Program-made: the position numbers and the translations under genes
Assembly (NCBI GenBank): GCA_002412775.1
Contig: DHVT01000004.1
Span: 1 to 62,138, forward strand
Direction of reading: 5' to 3'
From: Firmicutes bacterium UBA5201
Lineage (GTDB): Bacteria; Bacillota; Clostridia; Peptostreptococcales; Acidaminobacteraceae
Length of the DNA: 62,138 bases
The notes under the pieces: model-generated
Seen by the model: the letters and a program-made list of their open reading frames with translations, nothing else
Told to the model about the DNA's origin: nothing
Databases searched by the model: none
Shown: one piece after another, positions 54,996 through 62,114 of the stretch
Layout: each line of letters opens with the position of its first letter
How positions within the stretch are numbered: position 1 is the stretch's first letter

Positions 54996-56028
54996 CAACT
55001 GCTCCTCCTTCTCCCCATCTGATCACATTGGCTGCCCAGGCATAACCGATTCCGGCTGCGATCATCGATATTATCGAACCTTCTCTTATTTTTCCTTCAT
55101 TGAGCGCAAGATGAAGCGATAAAATCTGATCCACTTGGCCTATATGTCCATACTCACTGAGGTATATGGATTGATTCTCATCCAGTCCGAGCAAATCAAG
55201 CATGTGAAGATGCATCGAATGTTTGAAGTGCAGAACCGCCAAGTAGTCAAGCGCCTCTTTTTGAACACCGGATTTTTCAAAAGCTTTGTTGATGCAATGC
55301 ATCCAATTATTCATGGACACTTCACCCAGCCTATTTTTCATGTGCTCCGGATTCAAGAGTTTCAGGGATTTGTAAGCAGAGTCCAAATTGTCTTTGTTGA
55401 TGGGATTCACTGTTCCGCCTATTTCAACGCCCGCATCTCTTGCCATGCTCCCATCTGACATGATATGAGTTTCAAGAAGCAGGTTTTTGCCGTATCCGGC
55501 TTTCAAAATGATGGCACCGCCCCCGGCACCGAGGTTGAACATCATGCTCATATTCTTATCGGAATAATCCACCAAGTCGCCATTTCTATAGCCTCCGCAG
55601 ATCAAGATCGTATCTATCGTCTCATCTGAGACCAACATATCTTTGGCGATCTTCATTGCCGACACCGTTGTGCAACACCTATTTTGGATATCGATCCCCC
55701 ATGCATTTTTCGCTCCGATCTGTTCCTGGATATAAATGGCGGAAGTGGTCAGTGGATATTCTTTCCACTCCTCACCCATGCAAAGAATCACATCGATATC
55801 AAGCGGATCGACTCCCGTGTTTCTCAGGCAATCCATGGCCGCCTTGACACCCATTTCCTGGGTGCCGTCTCCAGGTCCAGGAATCGGTTTCCTTTTGAAT
55901 CCCAATTTATCTATGATTGCCTGTTCCGCCCAAATGCCTTGGGTGGCCTCAGAAATTTCTTTCGCACTGATTGTACCACTGGGTATATAAATTCCGGTGC
56001 CGACTATGCCAACAGTCCTTTTGCTCAT
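54985..56028 (-). CDS. Divergent KAS III (FabH-like) thiolase-superfamily protein
   Basis: A 347-residue thiolase-fold protein with the FabH layout but an altered active site. The nucleophilic Cys aligns with Cys118 in DIQNRCCTTVSA, where FabH has DxxxACxG. The His aligns with His267 in VLHFKHSMH, where FabH has PHQAN. The Asn of FabH (YGNTS) is replaced by His295 in EYGHIGQ. It may condense or cleave an acyl-CoA rather than serve fatty-acid synthesis. The start at 56028 follows CAGGAGGATGTT. It is co-translated with the CoA-transferase, and no acyl-carrier or fab genes are near. Confidence 0.8.
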   Translation of the reverse strand: MSKRTVGIVGTGIYIPSGTISAKEISEATQGIWAEQAIIDKLGFKRKPIPGPGDGTQEMGVKAAMDCLRNTGVDPLDIDVILCMGEEWKEYPLTTSAIYIQEQIGAKNAWGIDIQNRCCTTVSAMKIAKDMLVSDETIDTILICGGYRNGDLVDYSDKNMSMMFNLGAGGGAIILKAGYGKNLLLETHIMSDGSMARDAGVEIGGTVNPINKDNLDSAYKSLKLLNPEHMKNRLGEVSMNNWMHCINKAFEKSGVQKEALDYLAVLHFKHSMHLHMLDLLGLDENQSIYLSEYGHIGQVDQILSLHLALNEGKIREGSIISMIAAGIGYAWAANVIRWGEGGAVDVR

Positions 56029-56063
56029 AACATCCTCCTGTATTTGTGTATGCAAATGATAAT

Positions 56064-56080
56064 TGCAAAAGGCATGCCAA
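56064..56080 (-). promoter_or_regulatory. Sigma-54 (-24/-12) promoter of the KAS III-like/CoA-transferase operon
   Basis: TTGGCATGCCTTTTGCA on the minus strand matches the YTGGCACGN4TTGCW consensus, with GG and GC separated by exactly ten bases. Transcription should begin near 56053, about 25 bases before the ATG. The gene immediately upstream encodes a sigma-54 activator. Confidence 0.85.
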
Positions 56081-56124
56081 AAGTTTTTCAGTATTTCATT
56101 CCTATTTTTGTTCTTTCAACCCTT

Positions 56125-56182
56125 TTTGTGTATGAATTACTGTACAAAATTACAACACTGTTCAATTTGTGTACAACACAAA
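56125..56182. promoter_or_regulatory. Probable enhancer (UAS) sites for the sigma-54 activator
   Basis: TTTGTGTA occurs at 56125-56132 and 56166-56173, exactly 41 bases apart, with a further copy at 56043-56050, 82 bases from the first. The 56166 copy is part of a perfect inverted repeat, TTTGTGT-ACA-ACACAAA (56166-56182). The 56125 copy faces TGTACAAA (56141-56148). They lie about 45-120 bases upstream of the -24 element, a normal position for activator binding. Confidence 0.55.
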
Positions 56183-56225
56183 AAAGGAACACACATCAAT
56201 CGATCGGATTGAAAATGCGTTCCTT
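56181..56225 (-). terminator. Terminator of the sigma-54 activator gene
   Basis: The arms AAGGAAC and GTTCCTT pair, with CAATC/GATTG pairing further inside, and the minus-strand RNA ends in six U. It is seven bases after the activator's stop codon and separates it from the sigma-54 promoter. Confidence 0.8.
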
Positions 56226-56231
56226 ATGATT

Positions 56232-57659
56232 TTATTGCGGAAGATCCATTTGATACTTCTCGATCTTCTCGTAAAGACTGGTCCTACTGATTCCCAAGAT
56301 TTTTGCGGCTTTGAGCTTATTGTAATTCACCGCTTTCAGGCATCTCAATATCGTTGTTTTCTCGATATCTTCGACCGCATCCCTGAGTGAGACAAAATTG
56401 GCGGGCTCCTGTTTTTCAAGTTCAAGCCGGTCTGGTTTATGGGCTATGACATACGCAGGGAGATGATGGATTTCTATGGTCTCCTGGTCAGTGAGGTTGA
56501 TGGCCCTTTCAATGACATTTTCAAGCTCCCTGATGTTTCCTGGCCAATTGTACGATTTCAAACTCTCCAGGGCATCTACCGTGATATTGCTCACGAATCT
56601 TCCAAGTGAATTTGAAAGTTTGTCCATCAGTTTCAGCGTCAATATCTCGATGTCGTCTTTTCTAGCTCTCAGTGGCGGCACTTCGACGTTGATGACGTTG
56701 AGTCTATAATAAAGGTCTTCTCTGAACATATTTTCCTTGATTCTTTCCTGTAGTTCTCTGTTTGTTGCGGCAATGATCCTGCAATCCACTGATATGGTCC
56801 TGTTTCCACCAATTCTTTCAATTTCCTTTTCCTGTAGCACTCTCAAGATTTTCACCTGCATGTCCAGTGGCATATCTCCGATTTCATCCAAAAATATGGT
56901 CCCTCCAGATGCCAACTCGAATTTACCGATTTTTCCTTGCTTCTTCGCACCAGTGAATGCACCTTCCTCATATCCGAACAATTCGGATTCAAGCAAATCT
57001 TTTGGAATCGCTGCGCAATTTATTTTTACAAACGGCCCATCGGAACGTCTAGAATCATTGTGAATGGCGTGTGCGAACAATTCCTTGCCCGTTCCACTCT
57101 CACCTACGATCAAAACATTCGAATCCGTTTTTGCGGATTTTGCAGCCATACTTTTCACATTCTGCATCACCACGGAATTTCCAATAATCGTTTTCCAATT
57201 GTATTTGGCTCCTCGCATATTCTTAAGTTCTTCCTGATAAACCGATAGTTTGCCTTCCAGCAACTTGTTCTTTTCAAGAACCTCCTGAAGTTGTTTGATG
57301 TCGTCAAACACCACCATACCAAATCCATAAACCACTTCACCGTCATCGTCAAGGACGGGGATTCTGTGAACAATGGCTGTATGACCGTTGGAAAATTTGT
57401 GCTTGTACGCTATTTCCGGTTTTTTGTTTTTTATGACATACGGAAATCTGGTGTTCGGATCGACCTCGGCCACTTTTTTCCCAATCAACTCATCACGGGG
57501 ATGTTCCAAATACTCGGCAAAAGCCTCGTTGATCATCACAATTTCAGTTTCTTTGTTTACCATTATAAACGGCACTGAAATCGGATCGAAAATCTGATGC
57601 AAACGCGTCATAAATGTCGAATCCATAAAACCCTCTTTTTTGCCGGCATAATTACTCAT
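56232..57659 (-). CDS. PAS-domain sigma-54-dependent transcriptional activator
   Basis: Enhancer-binding protein of 475 residues. An N-terminal PAS sensor domain (about 15-120) is joined by a coiled coil (about 120-148) to an AAA+ domain with Walker A GESGTGKE (186-193), the sigma-54 loop GAFTGA (233-238) and Walker B GTIFLDEIGD (253-262). A Fis-type helix-turn-helix follows at about 447-467 (AAKILGISRTSLYEKI). No receiver domain is present, so it probably senses a small ligand or redox state directly. Two starts are possible, 57659 and an internal ATG at 57626; both have ribosome sites. Its probable target is the adjacent KAS III-like/CoA-transferase operon. Confidence 0.95.
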   Translation of the reverse strand: MSNYAGKKEGFMDSTFMTRLHQIFDPISVPFIMVNKETEIVMINEAFAEYLEHPRDELIGKKVAEVDPNTRFPYVIKNKKPEIAYKHKFSNGHTAIVHRIPVLDDDGEVVYGFGMVVFDDIKQLQEVLEKNKLLEGKLSVYQEELKNMRGAKYNWKTIIGNSVVMQNVKSMAAKSAKTDSNVLIVGESGTGKELFAHAIHNDSRRSDGPFVKINCAAIPKDLLESELFGYEEGAFTGAKKQGKIGKFELASGGTIFLDEIGDMPLDMQVKILRVLQEKEIERIGGNRTISVDCRIIAATNRELQERIKENMFREDLYYRLNVINVEVPPLRARKDDIEILTLKLMDKLSNSLGRFVSNITVDALESLKSYNWPGNIRELENVIERAINLTDQETIEIHHLPAYVIAHKPDRLELEKQEPANFVSLRDAVEDIEKTTILRCLKAVNYNKLKAAKILGISRTSLYEKIEKYQMDLPQ

Positions 57660-57709
57660 TGTGTCACACCCCTCGTTATCTACTTTGATTATTTACATTA
57701 TATAACGTT

Positions 57710-57725
57710 TGCAACTTTCATGCCA
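57710..57725 (-). promoter_or_regulatory. Sigma-54-type promoter of the activator gene
   Basis: TGGCATGAAAGTTGCA on the minus strand has GG and GC ten bases apart, as in the operon promoter. The ATG is about 50 bases downstream. A TATAAT at 57697-57702 could alternatively serve sigma-A, but its -35 would be TGGCAT. Auto-activation is therefore plausible, not proven. Confidence 0.6.
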
Positions 57726-57763
57726 TAAAAAAACCACCTGTCGCAACAATCTGCGACAGGTGG
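57726..57763 (-). terminator. Terminator of the arc operon
   Basis: CCACCTGTCGCA (57734-57745) and TGCGACAGGTGG (57752-57763) form a perfect 12-base stem, with seven U after it on the minus strand. It lies 12 bases after the arcC stop. Confidence 0.95.
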
Positions 57764-57775
57764 GCAATTTTATTG

Positions 57776-58720
57776 TTAATCGAGTACAACGAGTGTTCCA
57801 GTAGTACCCTCGATACCTTCTTTTGCTTTTTCAAGAGAAGTGATCAAAGCTTTCCTACCTGGTTTTGATTTTGCAAATTTAAGTGCTGCCTGTACTTTCG
57901 GCAACATGCTGCCTGGTGCGAAATGACCCTCTGCGATATACTTCTCTGTATCTTCAAGATTCATTTTGCTCAACCATTTTTCATCTGGTTTTCCATAATT
58001 GATTGCCACTTGTTCAACTGCTGTCAGGATGATCAAATAGTCAGCATCGAGTATTTCCGCAATTTTCTCTGATGCGAAATCCTTATCGATAACTGCCGGA
58101 ATCCCTATGAGTCTGTTGCCTTCCTTATATACAGGAATACCACCACCGCCGACTGTGATCACAACATGACCCTTCTCAACAAGTGCTGAAACTGTTTCTT
58201 TTTCTGCCACATCCACAGGTTGAGGAGATGCGACCACACGTCTATATCCGCGACCTGAATCCTCGATCATGACATATCCTTTTTCAGTGACCATCAGATC
58301 CGCTTCTTCCTTGGAATAAAAAGCTCCGATAGGCTTGGTCGGATTGACGAATGCAGGATCGTTCTTGTCGACGATTACCTGAGTTATCACAGTAGCTACA
58401 GGTATATCCAAGTTTCTATTGAGAAGTTCTTCCCTAATGGCGTTTTGCAAATGAAATCCAATGTATCCCTGGCTCATGGCACCACATTCAGGAAATGGCA
58501 TCTCAGGTGTACCCGCAGGCGAATTGGCGGCAGTGGACATGGCAAGATTGATCATTCCCACTTGAGGACCGTTGCCATGTGCGAGAATCACTTCATGTCC
58601 GGCTTCAATCAAGTCTACTATAGGTTTTGCCGTATCTTTCACAAGCGCCATTTGTTCTTCCGGTGAATTGCCAAGTGCGTTACCACCCAAGGCAACTACA
58701 ATTTTGTCTTTCATTTTCAT
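57776..58720 (-). CDS. arcC: Carbamate kinase
   Basis: Last step of the arginine deiminase pathway: carbamoyl phosphate plus ADP gives ATP, CO2 and ammonia. The 314 residues show VVALGGNALG (residues 8-17), EVILAHGNGPQVGMI, the GGGGIPV loop and ALITSLEKA near the C terminus. GGAGGTAAGCG precedes the ATG. Third gene of arcA-arcB-arcC; no arginine/ornithine antiporter gene (arcD) is present. Confidence 0.97.
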   Translation of the reverse strand: MKMKDKIVVALGGNALGNSPEEQMALVKDTAKPIVDLIEAGHEVILAHGNGPQVGMINLAMSTAANSPAGTPEMPFPECGAMSQGYIGFHLQNAIREELLNRNLDIPVATVITQVIVDKNDPAFVNPTKPIGAFYSKEEADLMVTEKGYVMIEDSGRGYRRVVASPQPVDVAEKETVSALVEKGHVVITVGGGGIPVYKEGNRLIGIPAVIDKDFASEKIAEILDADYLIILTAVEQVAINYGKPDEKWLSKMNLEDTEKYIAEGHFAPGSMLPKVQAALKFAKSKPGRKALITSLEKAKEGIEGTTGTLVVLD

Positions 58721-58742
58721 CGCTTACCTCCATATCATATAC

Positions 58743-59735
58743 TTATAAATTTCCGATCGTTGCAACCATGATGGCTTTGATAGTGTGCATTCTGTTCTCT
58801 GCTTCCTCAAATACCACCGAATGCTTGCTTCTGAAGACTTCATCGGTCACTTCCATTGCAGTGAGTCCGAATTTTTCTTCTATTTCGCGTCCTACTTCTG
58901 TCATTGTATCATGGAACGCCGGCAAGCAATGCATAAAGATGACATTGCTATTTTTGGTTCTTCTTAACATATCCATATTGACCTGAAAAGGTTTTAATAG
59001 ATTAATGCGCTCTTCAAATAAATGTTCTTCTCCCATGGATACCCAAACATCCGTATAGATGACATCCGCATCCAACACAGAATCCAAATCCTCACTGAAT
59101 TCAAGGACCGCTCCTGTATAATCCGCTACTGTCCTCATTTCATCTACGAGCTTCTCAGATGGCCATAGCTCTTTGGGAGCAAGTGCCACAAAATGCATCC
59201 CGACTTGAGCGGCTCCAATCATAAGTGAATTGCCCATATTGTTTCTGGCATCGCCGGCATAAACAAATTTCACCTTATTGAGCGGCTTATCCACCTGTTC
59301 CATTATAGTCAGGAAATCCGCAAGAATCTGAGTGGGATGATACATATCCGTAAGGCCGTTCCATACGGGAACACCAGCATGCTTGGCGAGAGTTTCCACA
59401 GTTTCTTGGCTATAGCCCCGAAATTCGATGCCATCATAATATCTACCCAGAACTTTTGCGGTATCCTCAACACTTTCTTTCGTTCCCATCTGGGAATTGG
59501 TCAAAAAGGTCACATTCGCACCTTCATCACAAGCCGCCACCTCAAACGCACACCTTGTTCTGGTGGAAGTTTTTTCAAAAAGCAGACATATATTTTTGTG
59601 TTCAAGTAGGTTGCCTTTTATTCCCGTGAGTTTTCTAGCTTTCAAATCCGCTGACAAATGCAGTAGGTATTTAATTTCTTCAGGGGTCAAATCTTTTAAT
59701 GTGATCAAGTGTCTTCCTTTTAAATTCACTGGCAT
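58743..59735 (-). CDS. arcB: Ornithine carbamoyltransferase (catabolic context)
   Basis: Phosphorolyses citrulline to ornithine and carbamoyl phosphate in this pathway. The 330 residues have the carbamoyl-phosphate loop FEKTSTRTRCAFE, the HPTQILADFLT motif, the ornithine-binding region VWVSMGEE and the catalytic HCLPAFHD. The biosynthetic enzyme ArgF has the same motifs; placement between arcA and arcC supports the catabolic role. AAGGAGGAACGAATT precedes the ATG. Confidence 0.95.
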   Translation of the reverse strand: MPVNLKGRHLITLKDLTPEEIKYLLHLSADLKARKLTGIKGNLLEHKNICLLFEKTSTRTRCAFEVAACDEGANVTFLTNSQMGTKESVEDTAKVLGRYYDGIEFRGYSQETVETLAKHAGVPVWNGLTDMYHPTQILADFLTIMEQVDKPLNKVKFVYAGDARNNMGNSLMIGAAQVGMHFVALAPKELWPSEKLVDEMRTVADYTGAVLEFSEDLDSVLDADVIYTDVWVSMGEEHLFEERINLLKPFQVNMDMLRRTKNSNVIFMHCLPAFHDTMTEVGREIEEKFGLTAMEVTDEVFRSKHSVVFEEAENRMHTIKAIMVATIGNL

Positions 59736-59765
59736 AATTCGTTCCTCCTTATTCTACAATCCATT

Positions 59766-61007
59766 TTATCGTCTGACAATATCATCCCTATAAAGTGGCA
59801 TGGACATACATCTTGGTCCACCACGGCCACGTGAGAGCTCCGAAGAAGGGACTTCATGCAATATGATTCCTTCTTCTTCAAGTAATCGGTTGGTGACATG
59901 ATTTCTGGTATAGACAATGACTTCACCCGGTGCAAGAGCCAGCGTGTTCGAACCGTCGTTCCATTGCTCTCTCCCTGCGTCGATGCCACGTTTGCCGCCA
60001 CATCGGATCAGCTTCACGTTCTCCACATCCAGATATTTGCTTAAAATACGTTCCAGAGGTTGAGTTTCTTTATCAATGGAGTACTTTCCAGGTTCTCCGG
60101 TTCGCTTTAATGAATATACTGTCAGAGGTCCCTCAATTTCGGGATGTATCGTAAAAACGTTGTGATCCACCATTGTGAACACTGTATCCAGATGCATGAA
60201 TGCACGTTCCTTCGGAATATCAAATGCCAGTATGGTTTGGAATGGTTGTCCATTTGAAAATATGTTCTTAGCCAGAATTTCAATCGCATCCGCATCGGTT
60301 CGTTGCGATATGCCAATCGCTATGACTTTTTCACTGAGCACTAGTATATCTCCACCTTCAATCGCATATTTCTCTTCCCGATTGTACCAAAATGGTGGAT
60401 TGCTTTCCCTAAGCTTCGGGTGATGTTTGAATATGTAACCTGCAAACAATGTTTCTCTGCGCCTCGTGAGCGTGCGCATGTGGTTGAGGGCAATACCGTC
60501 CCCTATCGTTGAAAACGGATCACGGGTAAAATAGAGATTTGGCATCGGGTCGACGATAAATGGATAAGCTTGATCCATTCTGTCCGCCAAAGAACTTCCA
60601 TGTGCGATCTTGAGTTCTTCTCTTCTAATGCCGGCCATCATCTTGTCAACCATTTTTCGGTTGTCATCGAAATCCAGATAATACTCTTTGACTTGCTTTA
60701 ACCGAATTTCCTTCCTAATTCCGGACTCTTTTAGAAAATCGTCCACAAACGCTTCCTTAATTGCTTTGTCCTCGATGGTTTCAGCCATCAAATCCTCAAG
60801 ATAAAAAACTTCCACACCATTTTTTCTGAATACGTCAGCGAAGGCATCGTGTTCTTCCCTGGCCACTTTCATGTATGGTATGTCATCAAAAAGCAACCTC
60901 TTCATCAGATCCGGAGTCAGATTTTCAATTTCTTCTCCCGGCCTGTGCAACAGGACTTTCTTCAACCTTCCGATTTCCGAATAGACATGCAACCCTTTGG
61001 CATTCAT
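59766..61007 (-). CDS. arcA: Arginine deiminase
   Basis: Hydrolyses arginine to citrulline and ammonia. The 413 residues show the N-terminal EIGRLKKVLLHRPGEE, the FTRDPFSTIG substrate-binding loop, HLDTVFTMVD with the catalytic His, and the nucleophile Cys400 in GGPRCMSMPL. Asp and Glu of the guanidinium site fall in NLYFTRDP and EGGDILVL. AAAGAGGTGTTATA precedes the ATG. It is the first gene of the operon, behind a 324-base region rich in repeats. Confidence 0.97.
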   Translation of the reverse strand: MNAKGLHVYSEIGRLKKVLLHRPGEEIENLTPDLMKRLLFDDIPYMKVAREEHDAFADVFRKNGVEVFYLEDLMAETIEDKAIKEAFVDDFLKESGIRKEIRLKQVKEYYLDFDDNRKMVDKMMAGIRREELKIAHGSSLADRMDQAYPFIVDPMPNLYFTRDPFSTIGDGIALNHMRTLTRRRETLFAGYIFKHHPKLRESNPPFWYNREEKYAIEGGDILVLSEKVIAIGISQRTDADAIEILAKNIFSNGQPFQTILAFDIPKERAFMHLDTVFTMVDHNVFTIHPEIEGPLTVYSLKRTGEPGKYSIDKETQPLERILSKYLDVENVKLIRCGGKRGIDAGREQWNDGSNTLALAPGEVIVYTRNHVTNRLLEEEGIILHEVPSSELSRGRGGPRCMSMPLYRDDIVRR

Positions 61008-61076
61008 TATAACACCTCTTTCTTAATGAAGTTGGTATAAATTGGCAAATTATTCACGTGCACTACCTTTATATCC

Positions 61077-61106
61077 AGTATACCACTTTTAATATTTTAT
61101 AATCAA
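61077..61106 (-). promoter_or_regulatory. Promoter of the arcABC operon
   Basis: TTGATT (61106-61101), 18 bases, TATACT (61082-61077) on the minus strand, with a TGG extension just before the -10. It lies 70 bases upstream of the arcA ATG. Confidence 0.5.
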
Positions 61107-61304
61107 CCCTTGACAACACAATGCTTTGCCAATAATCTGAGTTTTCAATAAATTTAATGCATATTCATCCGTTGAATAAAATTACATTATATGGGTATTG
61201 CATCCAGGCTCGTTGACACATCACAAAATCACAATTCTTATGTTTCTGAATATTCTGAATTCTCTGAATTAAAATGTAATTTTATTCATAAACATGATTT
61301 TGAA
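61107..61304. promoter_or_regulatory. arcA upstream region with inverted and tandem repeats
   Basis: No gene is seen here. TGAATAAAATTACATT (61173-61188) recurs as a perfect 16-base inverted copy at 61273-61288. The sequence TGAATAAAATT resembles half of an ArgR/AhrC operator. Between the copies are three tandem 9-mers, TTCTGAATA, TTCTGAATT and CTCTGAATT (61244-61270). Arginine-responsive control of arcABC through these sites is plausible. Confidence 0.45.
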
Positions 61305-61334
61305 CAAAAAAAAATAAGGGTTACCCTTATTTTA
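61305..61334 (-). terminator. Terminator of veg
   Basis: AATAAGGG-TTA-CCCTTATT extended by A/T pairs forms a tight hairpin followed by nine U on the minus strand. The veg stop codon TAA (61334-61332) is part of the upstream arm. Confidence 0.85.
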
Positions 61335-61604
61335 AGAAACTTGTATTGCATCTGCGGTACCAATCACTGTCACTTCGACCGCTTCTGTTAAGATATCCGA
61401 ATAGCTAAAAGACATCGTTCTCTCTGCATCTGTTCCCTGATCTATTCTCACTGTGAATATACACGGAAATACATTTTCAATAGTGCCTTCACGAACTTTG
61501 ACTTTTCTTTTACCCTTATTGGTTCTAAGGATGACCTTTTTGCCTAAACATTCCATCACATTGCTTTTAATAGTGTCTAATGTCTGTCGCGTCGCCAAAT
61601 ACAC
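61332..61604 (-). CDS. veg: Veg family protein
   Basis: Small beta-barrel-like protein (about 90 residues) conserved in Firmicutes and linked to biofilm control in Bacillus subtilis. The family pattern is clear: TLDTIKSNVMECLGKKV, TNKGKRKVKVREGTIENVFP, IFTVRIDQG and FSYSDILTEAVEVTV. The start is uncertain. GAGAGG is followed by in-frame ATG, GTG, GTG and TTG; the GTG at 61604 has the best spacing (six bases). A perfect consensus promoter lies upstream. Confidence 0.9.
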   Translation of the reverse strand: MYLATRQTLDTIKSNVMECLGKKVILRTNKGKRKVKVREGTIENVFPCIFTVRIDQGTDAERTMSFSYSDILTEAVEVTVIGTADAIQVS

Positions 61605-61624
61605 CACCATCCTCTCAATCGCTA

Positions 61625-61636
61625 TTACAATTGTAA
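61625..61636. promoter_or_regulatory. Palindrome in the veg leader
   Basis: TTACAATTGTAA, a perfect 12-base palindrome between the veg transcription start and ribosome binding site. It could be an operator or a small hairpin near the 5' end of the mRNA. Confidence 0.4.
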
Positions 61637-61660
61637 CACCGATTCCATAAAAAGTCAATT

Positions 61661-61689
61661 ATTATACAATCATTTGCAACGGTTGTCAA
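61661..61689 (-). promoter_or_regulatory. Perfect-consensus sigma-A promoter of veg
   Basis: TTGACA (61689-61684), exactly 17 bases, TATAAT (61666-61661) on the minus strand, a full match to consensus. The Bacillus subtilis veg promoter is likewise known for its strength. Confidence 0.9.
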
Positions 61690-61721
61690 TACTTAGCTTC
61701 TTAAATTTTATTTTGATATTT

Positions 61722-61739
61722 AATTATTATTTAATAATT
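61722..61739. repeat. AT-rich inverted repeat between veg and the small membrane gene
   Basis: AATTATTA-TT-TAATAATT, an 8+2+8 perfect inverted repeat of only A and T in the divergent gap. It may be an operator or simply low-complexity sequence. Confidence 0.3.
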
Positions 61740-61829
61740 TCTTAAGAGTTTTTATCGGGGAACTTGTTAAAATGAAAATAGCCACATTCTTCATACATAG
61801 TTCTAAAAATGTGAAGGGATTGATTATAT

Positions 61830-62048
61830 ATGATTAAATTATCGAGTATTGTTTTTGTGGGTTTGTTGGCTACACTTTTTCTAATGAGCTTTTTGACCAT
61901 TTTTCTTCCCGATCTGGGTTTATTGAATTTGCTCATAAATATTTTTGCTGTATTATTATTGATTACGGGTATAATGTTAATTGTATCCCTGATTGTTGAT
62001 CGATATAAGGATTCAAAGAACGAAGGGGATGACTATAAAAAATATTAA
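61830..62048 (+). CDS. Small two-helix membrane protein, function unknown
   Basis: A 72-residue protein with two hydrophobic segments (about 5-27 and 31-54) and a charged, basic/acidic C-terminal tail (DRYKDSKNEGDDYKKY). GAAGGGA lies about ten bases before the ATG, and the upstream gap is divergent from veg. Not a family I recognise. It ends 20 bases before the ybjQ-like gene, so the two are probably co-transcribed. An overlapping minus-strand frame is rejected. Confidence 0.6.
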   Translation: MIKLSSIVFVGLLATLFLMSFLTIFLPDLGLLNLLINIFAVLLLITGIMLIVSLIVDRYKDSKNEGDDYKKY

Positions 62049-62068
62049 GTCAAATTGGGAGGTTTATT

Positions 62069-62114
62069 ATGTTGCTTGTCACTACACCCGATGTCCCTGG
62101 TGCTAAAATTTTAA
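62069..62114 (+). pseudogene. 5' fragment of a YbjQ-like (DUF74) gene, interrupted
   Basis: After GGGAGG and six bases, the frame reads MLLVTTPDVPGAKIL, resembling the conserved start of YbjQ/UPF0145 proteins (M-V-T-T-P-x-x-P-G-x-x-I). Homology ends at 62114, where GGCTCT begins; beyond it the frame meets a stop within six codons. An insertion sequence joining here is the best explanation. The window end prevents seeing the rest. Confidence 0.5.

Noticed and set aside
61008..61106. Sigma-54 promoter for arcA (TTGGCAAAGCATTGTG, minus strand, around 61120-61135)
   Set aside because: The -12 element reads TG instead of GC at the required spacing, and a sigma-A promoter lies closer.
61244..61270. 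Three tandem 9-base repeats considered as a CRISPR or iteron origin
   Set aside because: Too short, no spacers, no cas or replication genes; better read as regulatory half-sites.
61742..61936. Minus-strand open frame of 64 codons
   Set aside because: It overlaps the better plus-strand membrane-protein frame, has no ribosome site and no recognisable protein pattern.
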